Shown: one piece after another, positions 56,241 to 64,000 of the stretch | Layout: each line of letters opens with the position of its first letter | Position numbering within the stretch: the stretch's first letter is position 1 | Assembly: GCF_900177645.1 (NCBI RefSeq) | Contig: NZ_FXAO01000003.1 | Location: 62,001-126,000 of the forward strand | From: Arenibacter troitsensis | GTDB lineage: Bacteria; Bacteroidota; Bacteroidia; Flavobacteriales; Flavobacteriaceae | Length of the DNA: 64,000 bases | Direction: 5' to 3' | Program-made: the position numbers and the translations under genes | Notes under the pieces: model-generated | What the model saw: only the letters and a program-made list of their open reading frames with translations | Database searches by the model: none | Told to the model about the DNA's origin: nothing

Positions 56241-58469
56241 TTATCCAATTAAAGGTTTAGTAGGGACCTTCATCAATTCTGGGAATTTTGAAAAGGGCTG
56301 TTGGGTAAATCTATTTCCCGTAGCCGCTTTTAAGGCATTGGCCACTGCTGCGCCTGCCGGAGGCAGTGTTGGCTCTCCCAATCCAGTTGGTGCCAGGTCG
56401 TTTTGTATAAGATGGGATTCCACCACTGGAATTTCTCCCATCCTGATCAATCTGTATTTGTCGTAATTCTGCGATTGAGGTTTTCCGTCCATAAAGCTCA
56501 GATCTCCGTACATGGCATGGCCTACCCCATCTATAACACCTCCTTCTATTTGATTTATGGCACCTAAAGGGTTTACTACAATTCCGCAATCTACCACACA
56601 GGTAATTTTTTTTACAACAGGCAGTCCGTGTTCAACCTCAACATCGGCCACTTCCGCTACATGGGAATTATGGCAATAATAGGCGGCAAAGCCTTGGAAT
56701 ACCCCCTCCGGTTTTTTGCCCCATCCGGATTTGTCCACGGCAACTTTAATGACATTTTGCATACGTTCCGGGGAATATTCAATTCGCTCGTCCACCGTGC
56801 CTTTAACCTTGTCCAATAAATCCAAACGTAACTTAATTCGGTCTACTTCCATAGTCTCGGCCAGTTCATCAAAAAAACTTTGTTCGGCAAAAGCCAAGAA
56901 ATTGGTGTAGGGAGCTCTCCAGGCCCCAGTAGTAATATTGCTTTTGTAATTGGCTACATCCACTTGGTAATTCTCAATAGCACCGGCCGGAAAGAAATTA
57001 GGTATTAATCCGTACATGTTTTCATCAATGGCCGCCTCCTTTAAATGGTACGCAGTTACTTGACCGTCCTTTATGGCCGCTTTAATTCTGTATTTTATAG
57101 CTGGGCGATAGGTCCCCGCAGTCATGTCATCCTCACGGGAAAATACCAATTTTACCGGTTTTTTAATGGCATTGGCAATTTCCGCAACTTCATATACAAA
57201 ATCAGCGTATAAGCGTCTTCCGAAACCTCCACCCATGCGTGTCATTTCCAAATGAACATCCTTTACATCCCTACCTAACATACCAGCTACCGCAGTGGCA
57301 GCGTATTCGGGTGTCTGCACAGGTCCAACCAAATGTATCTTTTCATCGGTAATGTTGGCGAAAAAATTCATAGGTTCCATGCAGTTGTGTGGTAGAAAGG
57401 GAGATTCGTAGGTACGCTCCAGTATTTTATCGGCCTGGGAAAATGCTTTATCAATATCCCCATCCTTTCTAAGGGTCTTGAACTCCTTGCCGTCCAACAG
57501 ACCCAATAATTGATTATCCTGAAATTCCGTACTTTCCATAGCGCTGTCATCAACCCAAGTTGCGGATATGGCCTCTTTTGCTTTCATGGCTTCCCAAGTG
57601 GTTTTGGCTATGACTACCACTTTATCGCTTTTTCCCATAACCACGGTCCAGTTGCCCACGCCTTCCTTTGCAAGTTCCTTGGCCTTCTCCCCTATTCTAA
57701 TGATATCCAAAACCCCGGGCATGGCCTTGGCTTTGGCATCATCATAGGAATTCAATATTTTTCCAAAAGCGGGAGGACGTAAAACACAGGCGTAAACCAT
57801 GCCTTCAACCTTATAATCCAGGCCAAAAAGAGGCTTTCCCGTAATTATTTTATCAATATCCACATTAGGGGCATCCGTCCCTATAATTTTAAAATGCTTC
57901 GGATCTTTAAGTGTTACATTTTCCGGAACTTTCAATACGGCTGCTTCCCGGACTACTTCACCATAGCCTAAAGTCTCCCCTTTTGAATTGGTGATTACCC
58001 CTTCGGAGGTAGTGCATTCCGATGGATCCACACCCCATTTGGCAGCAGCAGCATTGACCAACATTTGACGGGCCGTAGCCCCCGTCTGCCGCAAGGGCTC
58101 CCATCCTAGTCGGATGGACTGACTCCCTCCGGCAAGCTGTCTGGAATAATTCTCGGTATCCAAAATTCCCTGCTGCACATAAACGTTCTTCCATGCTACG
58201 TCCAATTCTTCCGCAATCAACATGGGCATAGCTGTTTTAACACCCTGCCCTATTTCTGGATTGGGTGAGAAAATGGTTACCGCGCCATTATCGGCAATTT
58301 TTATAAACGCATTGAAATCATTAAAATTTAACTGGGAAATATCTACAGGGGGTTGCGCTTTCGGTTTACAGGCCGTAAATAGATTAAAGCCAATAAGAAG
58401 TCCACCACTGGCTAATGATGATGTCCTAATAAATGCCCGTCTGTTGAATGTTATTGATGATGTCGACAT
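56241..58469 (-). CDS. Tat-exported molybdenum hydroxylase, large subunit (IorB-like)
   Basis: A 742-residue molybdopterin-binding subunit of the isoquinoline 1-oxidoreductase/aldehyde-oxidase type. The N-terminus is a twin-arginine signal (FNRRAFIRTSS) ending near a Cys (LFTACKP), so it works in the periplasm, perhaps as a lipoprotein. Cofactor-domain segments are GGGFGRRLYADF, GAWRAPYTNFLAFAEQSFFDELA, CVVDCGIVVNPLGAINQIEGG and the closing GEPTLPPAGAAVANALKAATG, which holds the catalytic Glu region. It pairs with the 2Fe-2S protein encoded directly upstream. The substrate is unknown; aldehydes or N-heterocycles are usual for the family. Confidence 0.9.
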   Translation of the reverse strand: MSTSSITFNRRAFIRTSSLASGGLLIGFNLFTACKPKAQPPVDISQLNFNDFNAFIKIADNGAVTIFSPNPEIGQGVKTAMPMLIAEELDVAWKNVYVQQGILDTENYSRQLAGGSQSIRLGWEPLRQTGATARQMLVNAAAAKWGVDPSECTTSEGVITNSKGETLGYGEVVREAAVLKVPENVTLKDPKHFKIIGTDAPNVDIDKIITGKPLFGLDYKVEGMVYACVLRPPAFGKILNSYDDAKAKAMPGVLDIIRIGEKAKELAKEGVGNWTVVMGKSDKVVVIAKTTWEAMKAKEAISATWVDDSAMESTEFQDNQLLGLLDGKEFKTLRKDGDIDKAFSQADKILERTYESPFLPHNCMEPMNFFANITDEKIHLVGPVQTPEYAATAVAGMLGRDVKDVHLEMTRMGGGFGRRLYADFVYEVAEIANAIKKPVKLVFSREDDMTAGTYRPAIKYRIKAAIKDGQVTAYHLKEAAIDENMYGLIPNFFPAGAIENYQVDVANYKSNITTGAWRAPYTNFLAFAEQSFFDELAETMEVDRIKLRLDLLDKVKGTVDERIEYSPERMQNVIKVAVDKSGWGKKPEGVFQGFAAYYCHNSHVAEVADVEVEHGLPVVKKITCVVDCGIVVNPLGAINQIEGGVIDGVGHAMYGDLSFMDGKPQSQNYDKYRLIRMGEIPVVESHLIQNDLAPTGLGEPTLPPAGAAVANALKAATGNRFTQQPFSKFPELMKVPTKPLIG

Positions 58470-58558
58470 AATTTTTTTAGTTTTTTGTCCTCAATAGTCC
58501 GAGGATTTCATTTTTTGAGGTAAGCTTATAAGTAACCTATATTCCCGAAAGGAATAGC

Positions 58559-59020
58559 CTAACCTATTTTGGTAGCGGCAATTTCTACCGCCCTATGAAT
58601 TCTGGTGTAGGCAGCACATCTGCAAATGTTGCCATGCATGGCCGTTTTAATTTCGTCCGAGGTCGGATTGGGATTATGGTCCAAGAAGGCAGAGGCTGTC
58701 ATGATTTGACCAGCCTGACAATAACCGCATTGGGGAACATCTACCTCTTTCCAGGCCAACTGAACGGGGTGGTCTCCCTTTTCAGAAAGTCCTTCAATTG
58801 TGGTGATTTTCTGTTCCGCTATGGAAGCAATGGGCAAAGAACAACTTCTTACCGCTTTGCCATCCAAATGAACAGTGCAGGCCCCACATTGGGCAATCCC
58901 ACAGCCATACTTTGTCCCTGCCAAATCCAAATGATCTCGAAGTACCCATAATAACGGGGTATCTTCGGCAACATCTACATTTTTGGAAACTCCGTTTACA
59001 TTGATTTCGAATTTTGGCAT
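58559..59020 (-). CDS. 2Fe-2S subunit of molybdenum hydroxylase (IorA-like)
   Basis: A 153-residue protein with two [2Fe-2S] sites. The plant-type ferredoxin site is YGCGIAQCGACTVHL with a fourth Cys in RSCSLP, and the C-terminal site is CGYCQAG and then GNICRCAAY. It passes electrons from the molybdenum subunit. No signal peptide is visible, so it may be carried across the membrane with the Tat-bearing large subunit. It is the first gene of the operon; a -7 match lies just upstream. The ATG at 59020 was chosen over the GTG/ATG-like frame to 59068. Confidence 0.92.
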   Translation of the reverse strand: MPKFEINVNGVSKNVDVAEDTPLLWVLRDHLDLAGTKYGCGIAQCGACTVHLDGKAVRSCSLPIASIAEQKITTIEGLSEKGDHPVQLAWKEVDVPQCGYCQAGQIMTASAFLDHNPNPTSDEIKTAMHGNICRCAAYTRIHRAVEIAATKIG

Positions 59021-59065
59021 GGTCGCTGTTTTATAGGTTGTTAAAATAAATACTCTACAAGTTAC

Positions 59066-59073
59066 CAAAATTA
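59066..59073 (-). promoter_or_regulatory. Possible -7 element for the molybdenum-hydroxylase operon
   Basis: TAATTTTG on the minus strand matches TAnnTTTG, about 46 bases before the 2Fe-2S gene. The -33 region is a poor match, so support is partial. Confidence 0.35.
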
Positions 59074-59194
59074 CGGCAAGCCTATGTCATTTTAACAGTT
59101 TGTTAAGGGGTGCCTTCCGTTAATTGATAACATTTGTTTTGTAGTACAACAAATATGTTTTAATAAAGATTGGGATAAGTGGAATCCTCCAAAT

Positions 59195-59905
59195 CTAAAG
59201 CGAACTTTTATCCAAAAAACATTCTACATTGGGATGCAACCATAAAAAGGAAGCAGGTAGGTAGGTGGTTATTTCCCTGTTCAATAATTTTTTTATGGCT
59301 TTTTTCTTGCTAGGACCGGTTACCAGCAGAATAATTTTTTTAGATTTTAGAATGTTGGCCATGCCCAAGGTTAAGCCATATGAAGGCCTGGTCTGCATTT
59401 TATTGGCCATGGGATGTTTTAAGGAAGACTCGCTTAAGTTGGCAATATGACAATCGGGAATCAGGTTTTTTGATGGTTCGTTAAATCCTAAATGTCCATT
59501 TTTTCCTAGACCTAGGATGCAAATATCTATTGGACCATGTTCCTGGATTTCGTTTTCCATCCGGTAGCATTCCTTTTTTGCGTCCGTTGGGCTACTATCA
59601 AAAGCCAAATAATTTCTTTTTGGAATTTGCAAAGGTTCCAAAAGTTTTTCTTCAAGATAATAATCATTGGTACTGTTATAATGTCCATTGGTCCCACCCC
59701 ATTCATCCAGTTTTATAATTTTTATTTCCTTAAAAATCTTGGGATCATTTTTATGGGACGCCACTACTTTTTCATAAAGCCTGTTGGGCGAATAGCCCGT
59801 AGCGGTACAGATCAATTGCTGTGGTTTTGCTTTTAAATTGGCCAAAAGGGAATCAAAAGCCATTTGGCTCATACCCTCATAATCGTCGCAGTAGTATATA
59901 TTCAT
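59195..59905 (-). CDS. NagB-like sugar-phosphate deaminase/isomerase
   Basis: A 236-residue enzyme of the glucosamine-6-phosphate deaminase/galactosamine-6-phosphate isomerase family. The signature is ILGLGKNGHLGFNEPSKNLI, with the phosphate-loop-like ATGYSPNRLYEKVV and GLTLGMANILKSKKIILLVTG. The Asp of KIIKLDEWGG and the Glu of GFNEP match the family's active-site pattern. Start at 59905 fits the usual N-terminus; the longer frame to 59980 adds a non-homologous leader. It is a single gene, and which amino-sugar phosphate it uses is not shown. Confidence 0.85.
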   Translation of the reverse strand: MNIYYCDDYEGMSQMAFDSLLANLKAKPQQLICTATGYSPNRLYEKVVASHKNDPKIFKEIKIIKLDEWGGTNGHYNSTNDYYLEEKLLEPLQIPKRNYLAFDSSPTDAKKECYRMENEIQEHGPIDICILGLGKNGHLGFNEPSKNLIPDCHIANLSESSLKHPMANKMQTRPSYGLTLGMANILKSKKIILLVTGPSKKKAIKKLLNREITTYLPASFLWLHPNVECFLDKSSL

Positions 59906-60239
59906 AACAAACCCGGGCATTAACCTCCGCAGGGATATGTAAAATACAAAAATTTGGCATTGCAAGGGCATGTAAGCCAAGTTTTCATTTCTACCTTTTA
60001 CATATTAAAGCACATTATTTTGGTTGGCAAGATAGGCTTCAGATTTTCCAATAAGCAGGATTATGCGCTATTTTCTGGGATGGCCCTATAAAAAATTATC
60101 TCATCTATGTTTCGGGACACCTTTTAAATGGGACACTTTAGAATGTGAATAAAGTCTTTAACAAATATTAACACCTAATTTTAAAAGAAGTATAATTTTA
60201 AATAGTTTTGAACGTTCTGCTAGGTGAACGTTAAAAATT
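59906..60239. other. Divergent intergenic region
   Basis: About 335 bases between the divergent NagB-like and VWA genes. TAGTTTTG at 60203-60210 is an exact -7 element facing the VWA gene; a weak TTTT lies 20 bases upstream of it. Nothing else was recognised. Confidence 0.4.
60203..60210 (+). promoter_or_regulatory. Possible -7 element for the VWA lipoprotein gene
   Basis: TAGTTTTG matches TAnnTTTG, 30 bases before the ATG at 60240. Confidence 0.35.
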
Positions 60240-61337
60240 ATGAAAATGAAATTATATATTAAGTTAGCGGCTATCTGTTTCAGTTTAGCCTTATTTGTAT
60301 CTTGTGGAAATGCGGATGACGATGTGGAATTCGGCGTAAATGGAGGCGGCGATCTGGGTCTTGGCAAACCTGTGGACGATTGTCTAAATTTAGGCGATGG
60401 CGAATTGGTATTGTCCATACAAGATCAATATACCACTCTGCCGGGTAAAGTATCCATCTTTTTTAAGGTGTCCGATACAGACGGAGATCCGGTCCCTGGA
60501 TTGACGGCAAACCAGTTTACCATTTATGAGCAGGGTAGGAATGATGAATGTTTCAGCACCATTTCTACAACGGAATCCTTTGCCAGGATTTCCCCCAATT
60601 CACAAATTTTTAATAACAATACTATTTTGGTGCTGGATTTGAGTAACAGTGTTTTGAGTAGTAGTATGGAAGAATTAAAAACGGCTTCCGCAAGTTTCGT
60701 AAACAATGTTATGCCTGTATCCGATACGGAATCCTTTAAAATGGCCATTTATTGGTTTGATGGGGAGGATAAATTGCATGTGCTCAACGAATTGACCCAT
60801 GTTAAACAGGACCTTTTAAATTCTATTGATGGGATTAACGCCAATATTAGCAATGATCCTTCCACCGATCTATACGGTGCCGTGATCAAAGCTACGGACA
60901 AGGCGGAAAAGTTATTGGCGGCAAGTACTACCAATGACCGAATCGGCGCTGCCTCGGTGGTTATTTTTACCGATGGTACCGATCAGGCTTCCCGTTATAC
61001 CCAATCTGCAGCTTTGAAAAAGGTGGATAATGCCAACAAGAACATTGCTTTCTTCAGTATAGGTTTGGGAGCCGAAATTGATACCGATGTTTTGGGAAAA
61101 ATAGGAAAGACATTTAGTGTATTTGCCGGGAATAAGGAGCAGTTGGAAACAACATTTAACGATATTTCCTTCAGGGTTTCGGAACAGGCCAATAGTTTTT
61201 ACCTTTTTGAATACTGTAGTCCAAAACGTGATGGAAGCGGTGAAAACAATCTTGCCATTCAAGTAAAGGAAGGGAATAGACAGGGAGCGGTACAAACAAA
61301 ATTTAACGCAAAAGGATTTACGGGAGGTTGTGAATAA
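60240..61337 (+). CDS. VWA-domain lipoprotein
   Basis: A 365-residue lipoprotein (signal ending LALFVSCGNADDD). An N-terminal beta-sandwich (VSIFFKVSDTDGDPVPGL) leads to a von Willebrand factor A domain with the metal-ion-adhesion motif ILVLDLSNSVLSSS (DxSxS) and the later FTDGTDQAS. The domain binds a divalent metal and mediates protein contacts outside the cell; the partner is unknown. A strong terminator follows it. Confidence 0.88.
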   Translation: MKMKLYIKLAAICFSLALFVSCGNADDDVEFGVNGGGDLGLGKPVDDCLNLGDGELVLSIQDQYTTLPGKVSIFFKVSDTDGDPVPGLTANQFTIYEQGRNDECFSTISTTESFARISPNSQIFNNNTILVLDLSNSVLSSSMEELKTASASFVNNVMPVSDTESFKMAIYWFDGEDKLHVLNELTHVKQDLLNSIDGINANISNDPSTDLYGAVIKATDKAEKLLAASTTNDRIGAASVVIFTDGTDQASRYTQSAALKKVDNANKNIAFFSIGLGAEIDTDVLGKIGKTFSVFAGNKEQLETTFNDISFRVSEQANSFYLFEYCSPKRDGSGENNLAIQVKEGNRQGAVQTKFNAKGFTGGCE

Positions 61338-61368
61338 CTAGCCTTAAGTTTCTTTATATCAAAAAGTT

Positions 61369-61402
61369 AGAGCATCAAATTAATTTGATGCTCTTTTTTT
61401 TT
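61369..61402 (+). terminator. Rho-independent terminator
   Basis: GAGCATCAAAT / ATTTGATGCTC is followed by nine T, 32 bases after the VWA gene stop. Confidence 0.9.
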
Positions 61403-61493
61403 GTTAAAATATATTCAGCGCGAAACGTCTTTTTTTGCTAAATGACCGTATAACCTTACAGAAAACTATTTGTAAATTTTTAACAATTAAGAA

Positions 61494-62321
61494 ATGAAAA
61501 AAGTAACGTTAGTTGGTTTAATGGGTATGGCAGTATTAGCCTCCTGTGTATCTAAGAAAAAATATGTAGCCTTGGAAGGGGATTTGTCCAATACCAAAAG
61601 TATGTTGACTAAAACCCAAGTGGAGAAAGAGGAATTGGAATCCAAAGTCTCTAAAATTGAGGCAAGAGTTGCGGAATACAATGAAAAAATAAATTCTCTA
61701 CAGGAAATTAATGATTCCCAATATTCCTCTATTGATGATGTTGCCGTAATGAGCAACAACACCAAGAAAAAAATGAGGGCTACTTTGGCCAAAATAGATC
61801 CCAGTGAATTGGCAAAGGCCCAAACCTTGGAAGATTCCATGAACCTAGCTATTTCCTATAATTTGAAGAAATCCATTTCCGATGAGGAAGATGATGTTAT
61901 TGTAGATATCAACAAAACTGTTGTGATGATCAATATTTCGGATAAATTATTGTTCAATTCCGGGAGTTATAGGGTAAGCAATAAAGCCAACACCATATTG
62001 GCAAAATTGGCCGAAGTTATCAATTCCGAGCCTAGTATGGAAGTTATGGTGGAAGGGCATACGGATTCCAGAACCATTAATACCGAAATGTTCCAGGATA
62101 ACTGGGATCTTAGTGTGAAAAGAGCCACGTCTATTGTTCGACTTTTGCAGAACAAATACAATGTTGATCCTGCTAATTTAATCGCTGCAGGCAGAAGCAG
62201 CTATATGCCTTTGGTAGAAAACAATAGCAAGGAGAATATGGCCATTAACAGACGTACTAGAATTGTAATTATTCCAAATTTGGATAAGTTTTTCGCACTT
62301 TTGGATGCTGAATCATTATAG
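61494..62321 (+). CDS. OmpA-family lipoprotein
   Basis: A 275-residue protein with a lipoprotein signal (GMAVLASCVSKKK), a coiled-coil segment of about 50 residues (LEGDLSNTKSMLTKTQVEKE, then ESKVSKIEARVAEYNEKIN), and a C-terminal OmpA peptidoglycan-binding domain: MVEGHTDSRTINTEMFQDNW, LSVKRATSIVRLLQNKY, LIAAGRSSYMPLVENNSKEN and INRRTRIVII. It anchors the outer membrane to peptidoglycan. Monocistronic, followed by a bidirectional terminator. Confidence 0.93.
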   Translation: MKKVTLVGLMGMAVLASCVSKKKYVALEGDLSNTKSMLTKTQVEKEELESKVSKIEARVAEYNEKINSLQEINDSQYSSIDDVAVMSNNTKKKMRATLAKIDPSELAKAQTLEDSMNLAISYNLKKSISDEEDDVIVDINKTVVMINISDKLLFNSGSYRVSNKANTILAKLAEVINSEPSMEVMVEGHTDSRTINTEMFQDNWDLSVKRATSIVRLLQNKYNVDPANLIAAGRSSYMPLVENNSKENMAINRRTRIVIIPNLDKFFALLDAESL

Positions 62322-62354
62322 AACACTACCATTAACTATAATTATTGTTTAGCT

Positions 62355-62386
62355 AAAAAACCCGATGCATGGCATCGGGTTTTTTG
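62355..62386. terminator. Bidirectional terminator between convergent genes
   Basis: AAAAAACCCGATGC / GCATCGGGTTTTTT is a perfect stem with A and T runs on both sides, so it can stop transcription from the OmpA gene and the convergent phosphatase gene. Confidence 0.88.
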
Positions 62387-62421
62387 TTCCGTAAATTTTG
62401 GGAACTTGAGATGGGTTTATT

Positions 62422-64000
62422 CTATTTCTGGGATTCCTTTATATTGAGCACCTTTAATATTTTGTGAAAAACTTCATTGTTTTCATAAACACCTTGAAAC
62501 TCCTGTGAATGGGGTCCGTAAGCAAAAATAGGAACCATGGTGGCCGTATGGTCATCGGTAGTGAAGTCGCCCTCCACCATACTCATTTCCATATTTCCCT
62601 GAGGCATGGTAAACCCGGATGTTTCATGATCTGCAGTTATGACCACTAATGTGTTACCAGTTTTATCCGCGAATTTTATGGCCTCGGCTATAGCCACGTC
62701 AAAATCTATCCCCTCTGTAACAATGCCCGCTACTTCGTTCTTATGTCCATAGGAGTCTATTTGTGCAGCTTCCACCATTAAAAAAAATGGTTTTTTCTTG
62801 CCATTTAAGAATTCAAGCCCATTTCTAGTGGCTTCCGCCAGTATATTCCCCCTGCCTTCCAAAAAGCTTGGAACATCATTTTGGGCAATGAACAATCCTA
62901 TTTTATCCTTCTTGCTTGTTCCAAGTTCATGAACGTCCTTCAAAATTGAAAAACCGTTCCCCTCAAGATTCGCATGGCTAAAACTGGATTCCCCTCCCCC
63001 AACAAAAAGGGAGAGCCTGCTATTCAATAAATCTTTGGCAATACCCTCGGTATCGTCCCTGTCCTTTTGATGGGCATAGAATGAACTTGGGGTGGCTCCC
63101 ACAATTTTATCCGTAGTGATACATCCGGTTACAAATTGATGTTGATCCAATAATTCGGTAATATTTCTTAGGGGTCGGCCGTTAGGAGCCATACCAATGG
63201 ACCTATTATAGGTTTTGGTCCCCGTGGCCAAGGCGGTACCTGCAGCAGCGGAGTCTGTGGTGAAATCGTCCGAGGATTGCGTTTTAATAAACCCTATGCT
63301 TTTCAACTGCGTCAGGGTAAGGCTACCGCCATTGGCCAATACCGATGAAGAAATTTGCGTAAGCCCATTGCCATCACCGATGAGCAATATTACATTTTTT
63401 ACAGACTTTTCAGTTTGGTCGGACTTGTAAGTAGGTTTGTAAACATTGGATTTGGCCTTGTTGTAAAAAACCCTGTTTTCCAATGTTTCCAAATATACCG
63501 ATGCCTTGTCCGGCATGTCCGTATTAATATAGTCCACACCTAAATCATGCAAGGCCTTCCAAGCGGTCTTGGAATCTGGAGTAGCCCAAAAACGGAAGGG
63601 CTTGTTGTAGGAGTGCGCCTTGTCTATGGTAGACTTTACCTTGTGCAAATCCCCTTCAGTTAGTCTTCCTTTTCCGTTCCATCCGGAAAACTTATAAAAT
63701 GGCAAGCTAATTAAGGCTACCTTGTCCCAGGCCTCCTTGTTGGGAATATGCTCCAAGGTCTGATAATCGAATTTAATGAAAGACGGATAATTCCCGTATT
63801 CTTCCGGTTGTGGCCTGTTTCCCGATATGACCATGCTAATATTGGGATTATTGATAATGTTGGGATACTTTTCCAATACATCCACTATTTTTTTCAGGGT
63901 CGAGTAGGTTTCCGATTTTATATCTATCAATAGCTGCAACTCCTGGTGTTCGCCAAGCTGTAGTTCCATAACATTGTTCATTGGGCCCAAATACAAGCTT
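62422..64000 (-). CDS. Alkaline phosphatase fused to phosphodiesterase-like domain (partial, runs off window end)
   Basis: The frame is open to the window edge, so the N-terminus is missing. Visible residues about 1-180 resemble a PI-PLC/glycerophosphodiester phosphodiesterase TIM-barrel part (LQLLIDIKSE, VSLPFYKFSGWNGKG-like region and FRFWATPDSKTAWKALHDLG VDYINTDMPD). Residues about 205-524 are an alkaline phosphatase: VILLIGDGNGLTQISSS, the nucleophile Ser in TTDSAAAGTALATG, MVEAAQIDSYGHKNE and VVITADHETSGFTMP. Both parts hydrolyse phosphate esters, so the fusion may release phosphate from phosphodiesters in the periplasm. Such fusions are known in Bacteroidota. The catalytic residues of the phosphodiesterase part lie partly outside the window. 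Confidence 0.85.
   Translation of the reverse strand, partial: SLYLGPMNNVMELQLGEHQELQLLIDIKSETYSTLKKIVDVLEKYPNIINNPNISMVISGNRPQPEEYGNYPSFIKFDYQTLEHIPNKEAWDKVALISLPFYKFSGWNGKGRLTEGDLHKVKSTIDKAHSYNKPFRFWATPDSKTAWKALHDLGVDYINTDMPDKASVYLETLENRVFYNKAKSNVYKPTYKSDQTEKSVKNVILLIGDGNGLTQISSSVLANGGSLTLTQLKSIGFIKTQSSDDFTTDSAAAGTALATGTKTYNRSIGMAPNGRPLRNITELLDQHQFVTGCITTDKIVGATPSSFYAHQKDRDDTEGIAKDLLNSRLSLFVGGGESSFSHANLEGNGFSILKDVHELGTSKKDKIGLFIAQNDVPSFLEGRGNILAEATRNGLEFLNGKKKPFFLMVEAAQIDSYGHKNEVAGIVTEGIDFDVAIAEAIKFADKTGNTLVVITADHETSGFTMPQGNMEMSMVEGDFTTDDHTATMVPIFAYGPHSQEFQGVYENNEVFHKILKVLNIKESQK

Overview
The window looks like chromosome of a marine or soil member of the Flavobacteriaceae (Bacteroidota). 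Evidence: a type IX secretion C-terminal sorting domain, a TonB-dependent receptor with a carboxypeptidase-like N-terminal domain, many lipoproteins with a late lipobox Cys, LytS/LytTR signalling, an ABC permease/M1-peptidase fusion typical of the phylum, and several exact matches to the Bacteroidota promoter pattern TTTG-N19/20-TAnnTTTG. No rRNA, tRNA or CRISPR array was seen.

Layout. 0.1-8.1 kb: an exported BACON/propeller lipoprotein, a luciferase-like flavin oxidoreductase, and an AraC regulator followed by three co-directional genes (DUF5367-like, DUF1772, NmrA-like). 8.5-18.9 kb: metabolic and exported genes (two DUF6515 paralogues, M13 peptidase, zinc alcohol dehydrogenase, FadH-like reductase, large secreted propeller protein). 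19.2-25.7 kb: LytTR regulator and LytS-type kinase divergent from an ABC ATPase and a permease-M1 peptidase fusion. 25.7-38.2 kb: an accessory region with long non-coding stretches, dispersed repeats, a MITE-like element in two copies, a T9SS-exported propeller protein with a lipoprotein partner, and a three-gene operon. That operon is an IetAS system (AAA ATPase plus subtilase, known as a plasmid toxin-antitoxin and anti-phage pair) with an added small gene that resembles a degenerate PD-(D/E)XK nuclease. 38.2-48.1 kb: lipoprotein, metallophosphoesterase, RecQ, a tandem repeat block, and a TonB receptor preceded by a His-rich protein. 48.1-59.0 kb: an amidohydrolase, then a ten-gene minus-strand molybdenum-cofactor operon that begins with the two subunits of an exported isoquinoline-oxidoreductase-type hydroxylase and continues with moaD, moaA, mobA, moeB, a ChbG-like deacetylase, moeA, xdhC and a MocA-like gene. 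59.2-64 kb: NagB-like isomerase, VWA lipoprotein, OmpA lipoprotein, and an alkaline phosphatase fused to a phosphodiesterase-like domain that runs off the window end.

The strongest candidate for an undescribed system is the ietA-ietS-nuclease-like operon (32.9-37.0 kb). It lies next to a 4.7-kb block (26.66-31.40 kb) that appears to have been inserted into a dispersed hairpin repeat and carries a MITE-like element at each end. Calls rest on reading the sequence and remembered family features; no searches were run.
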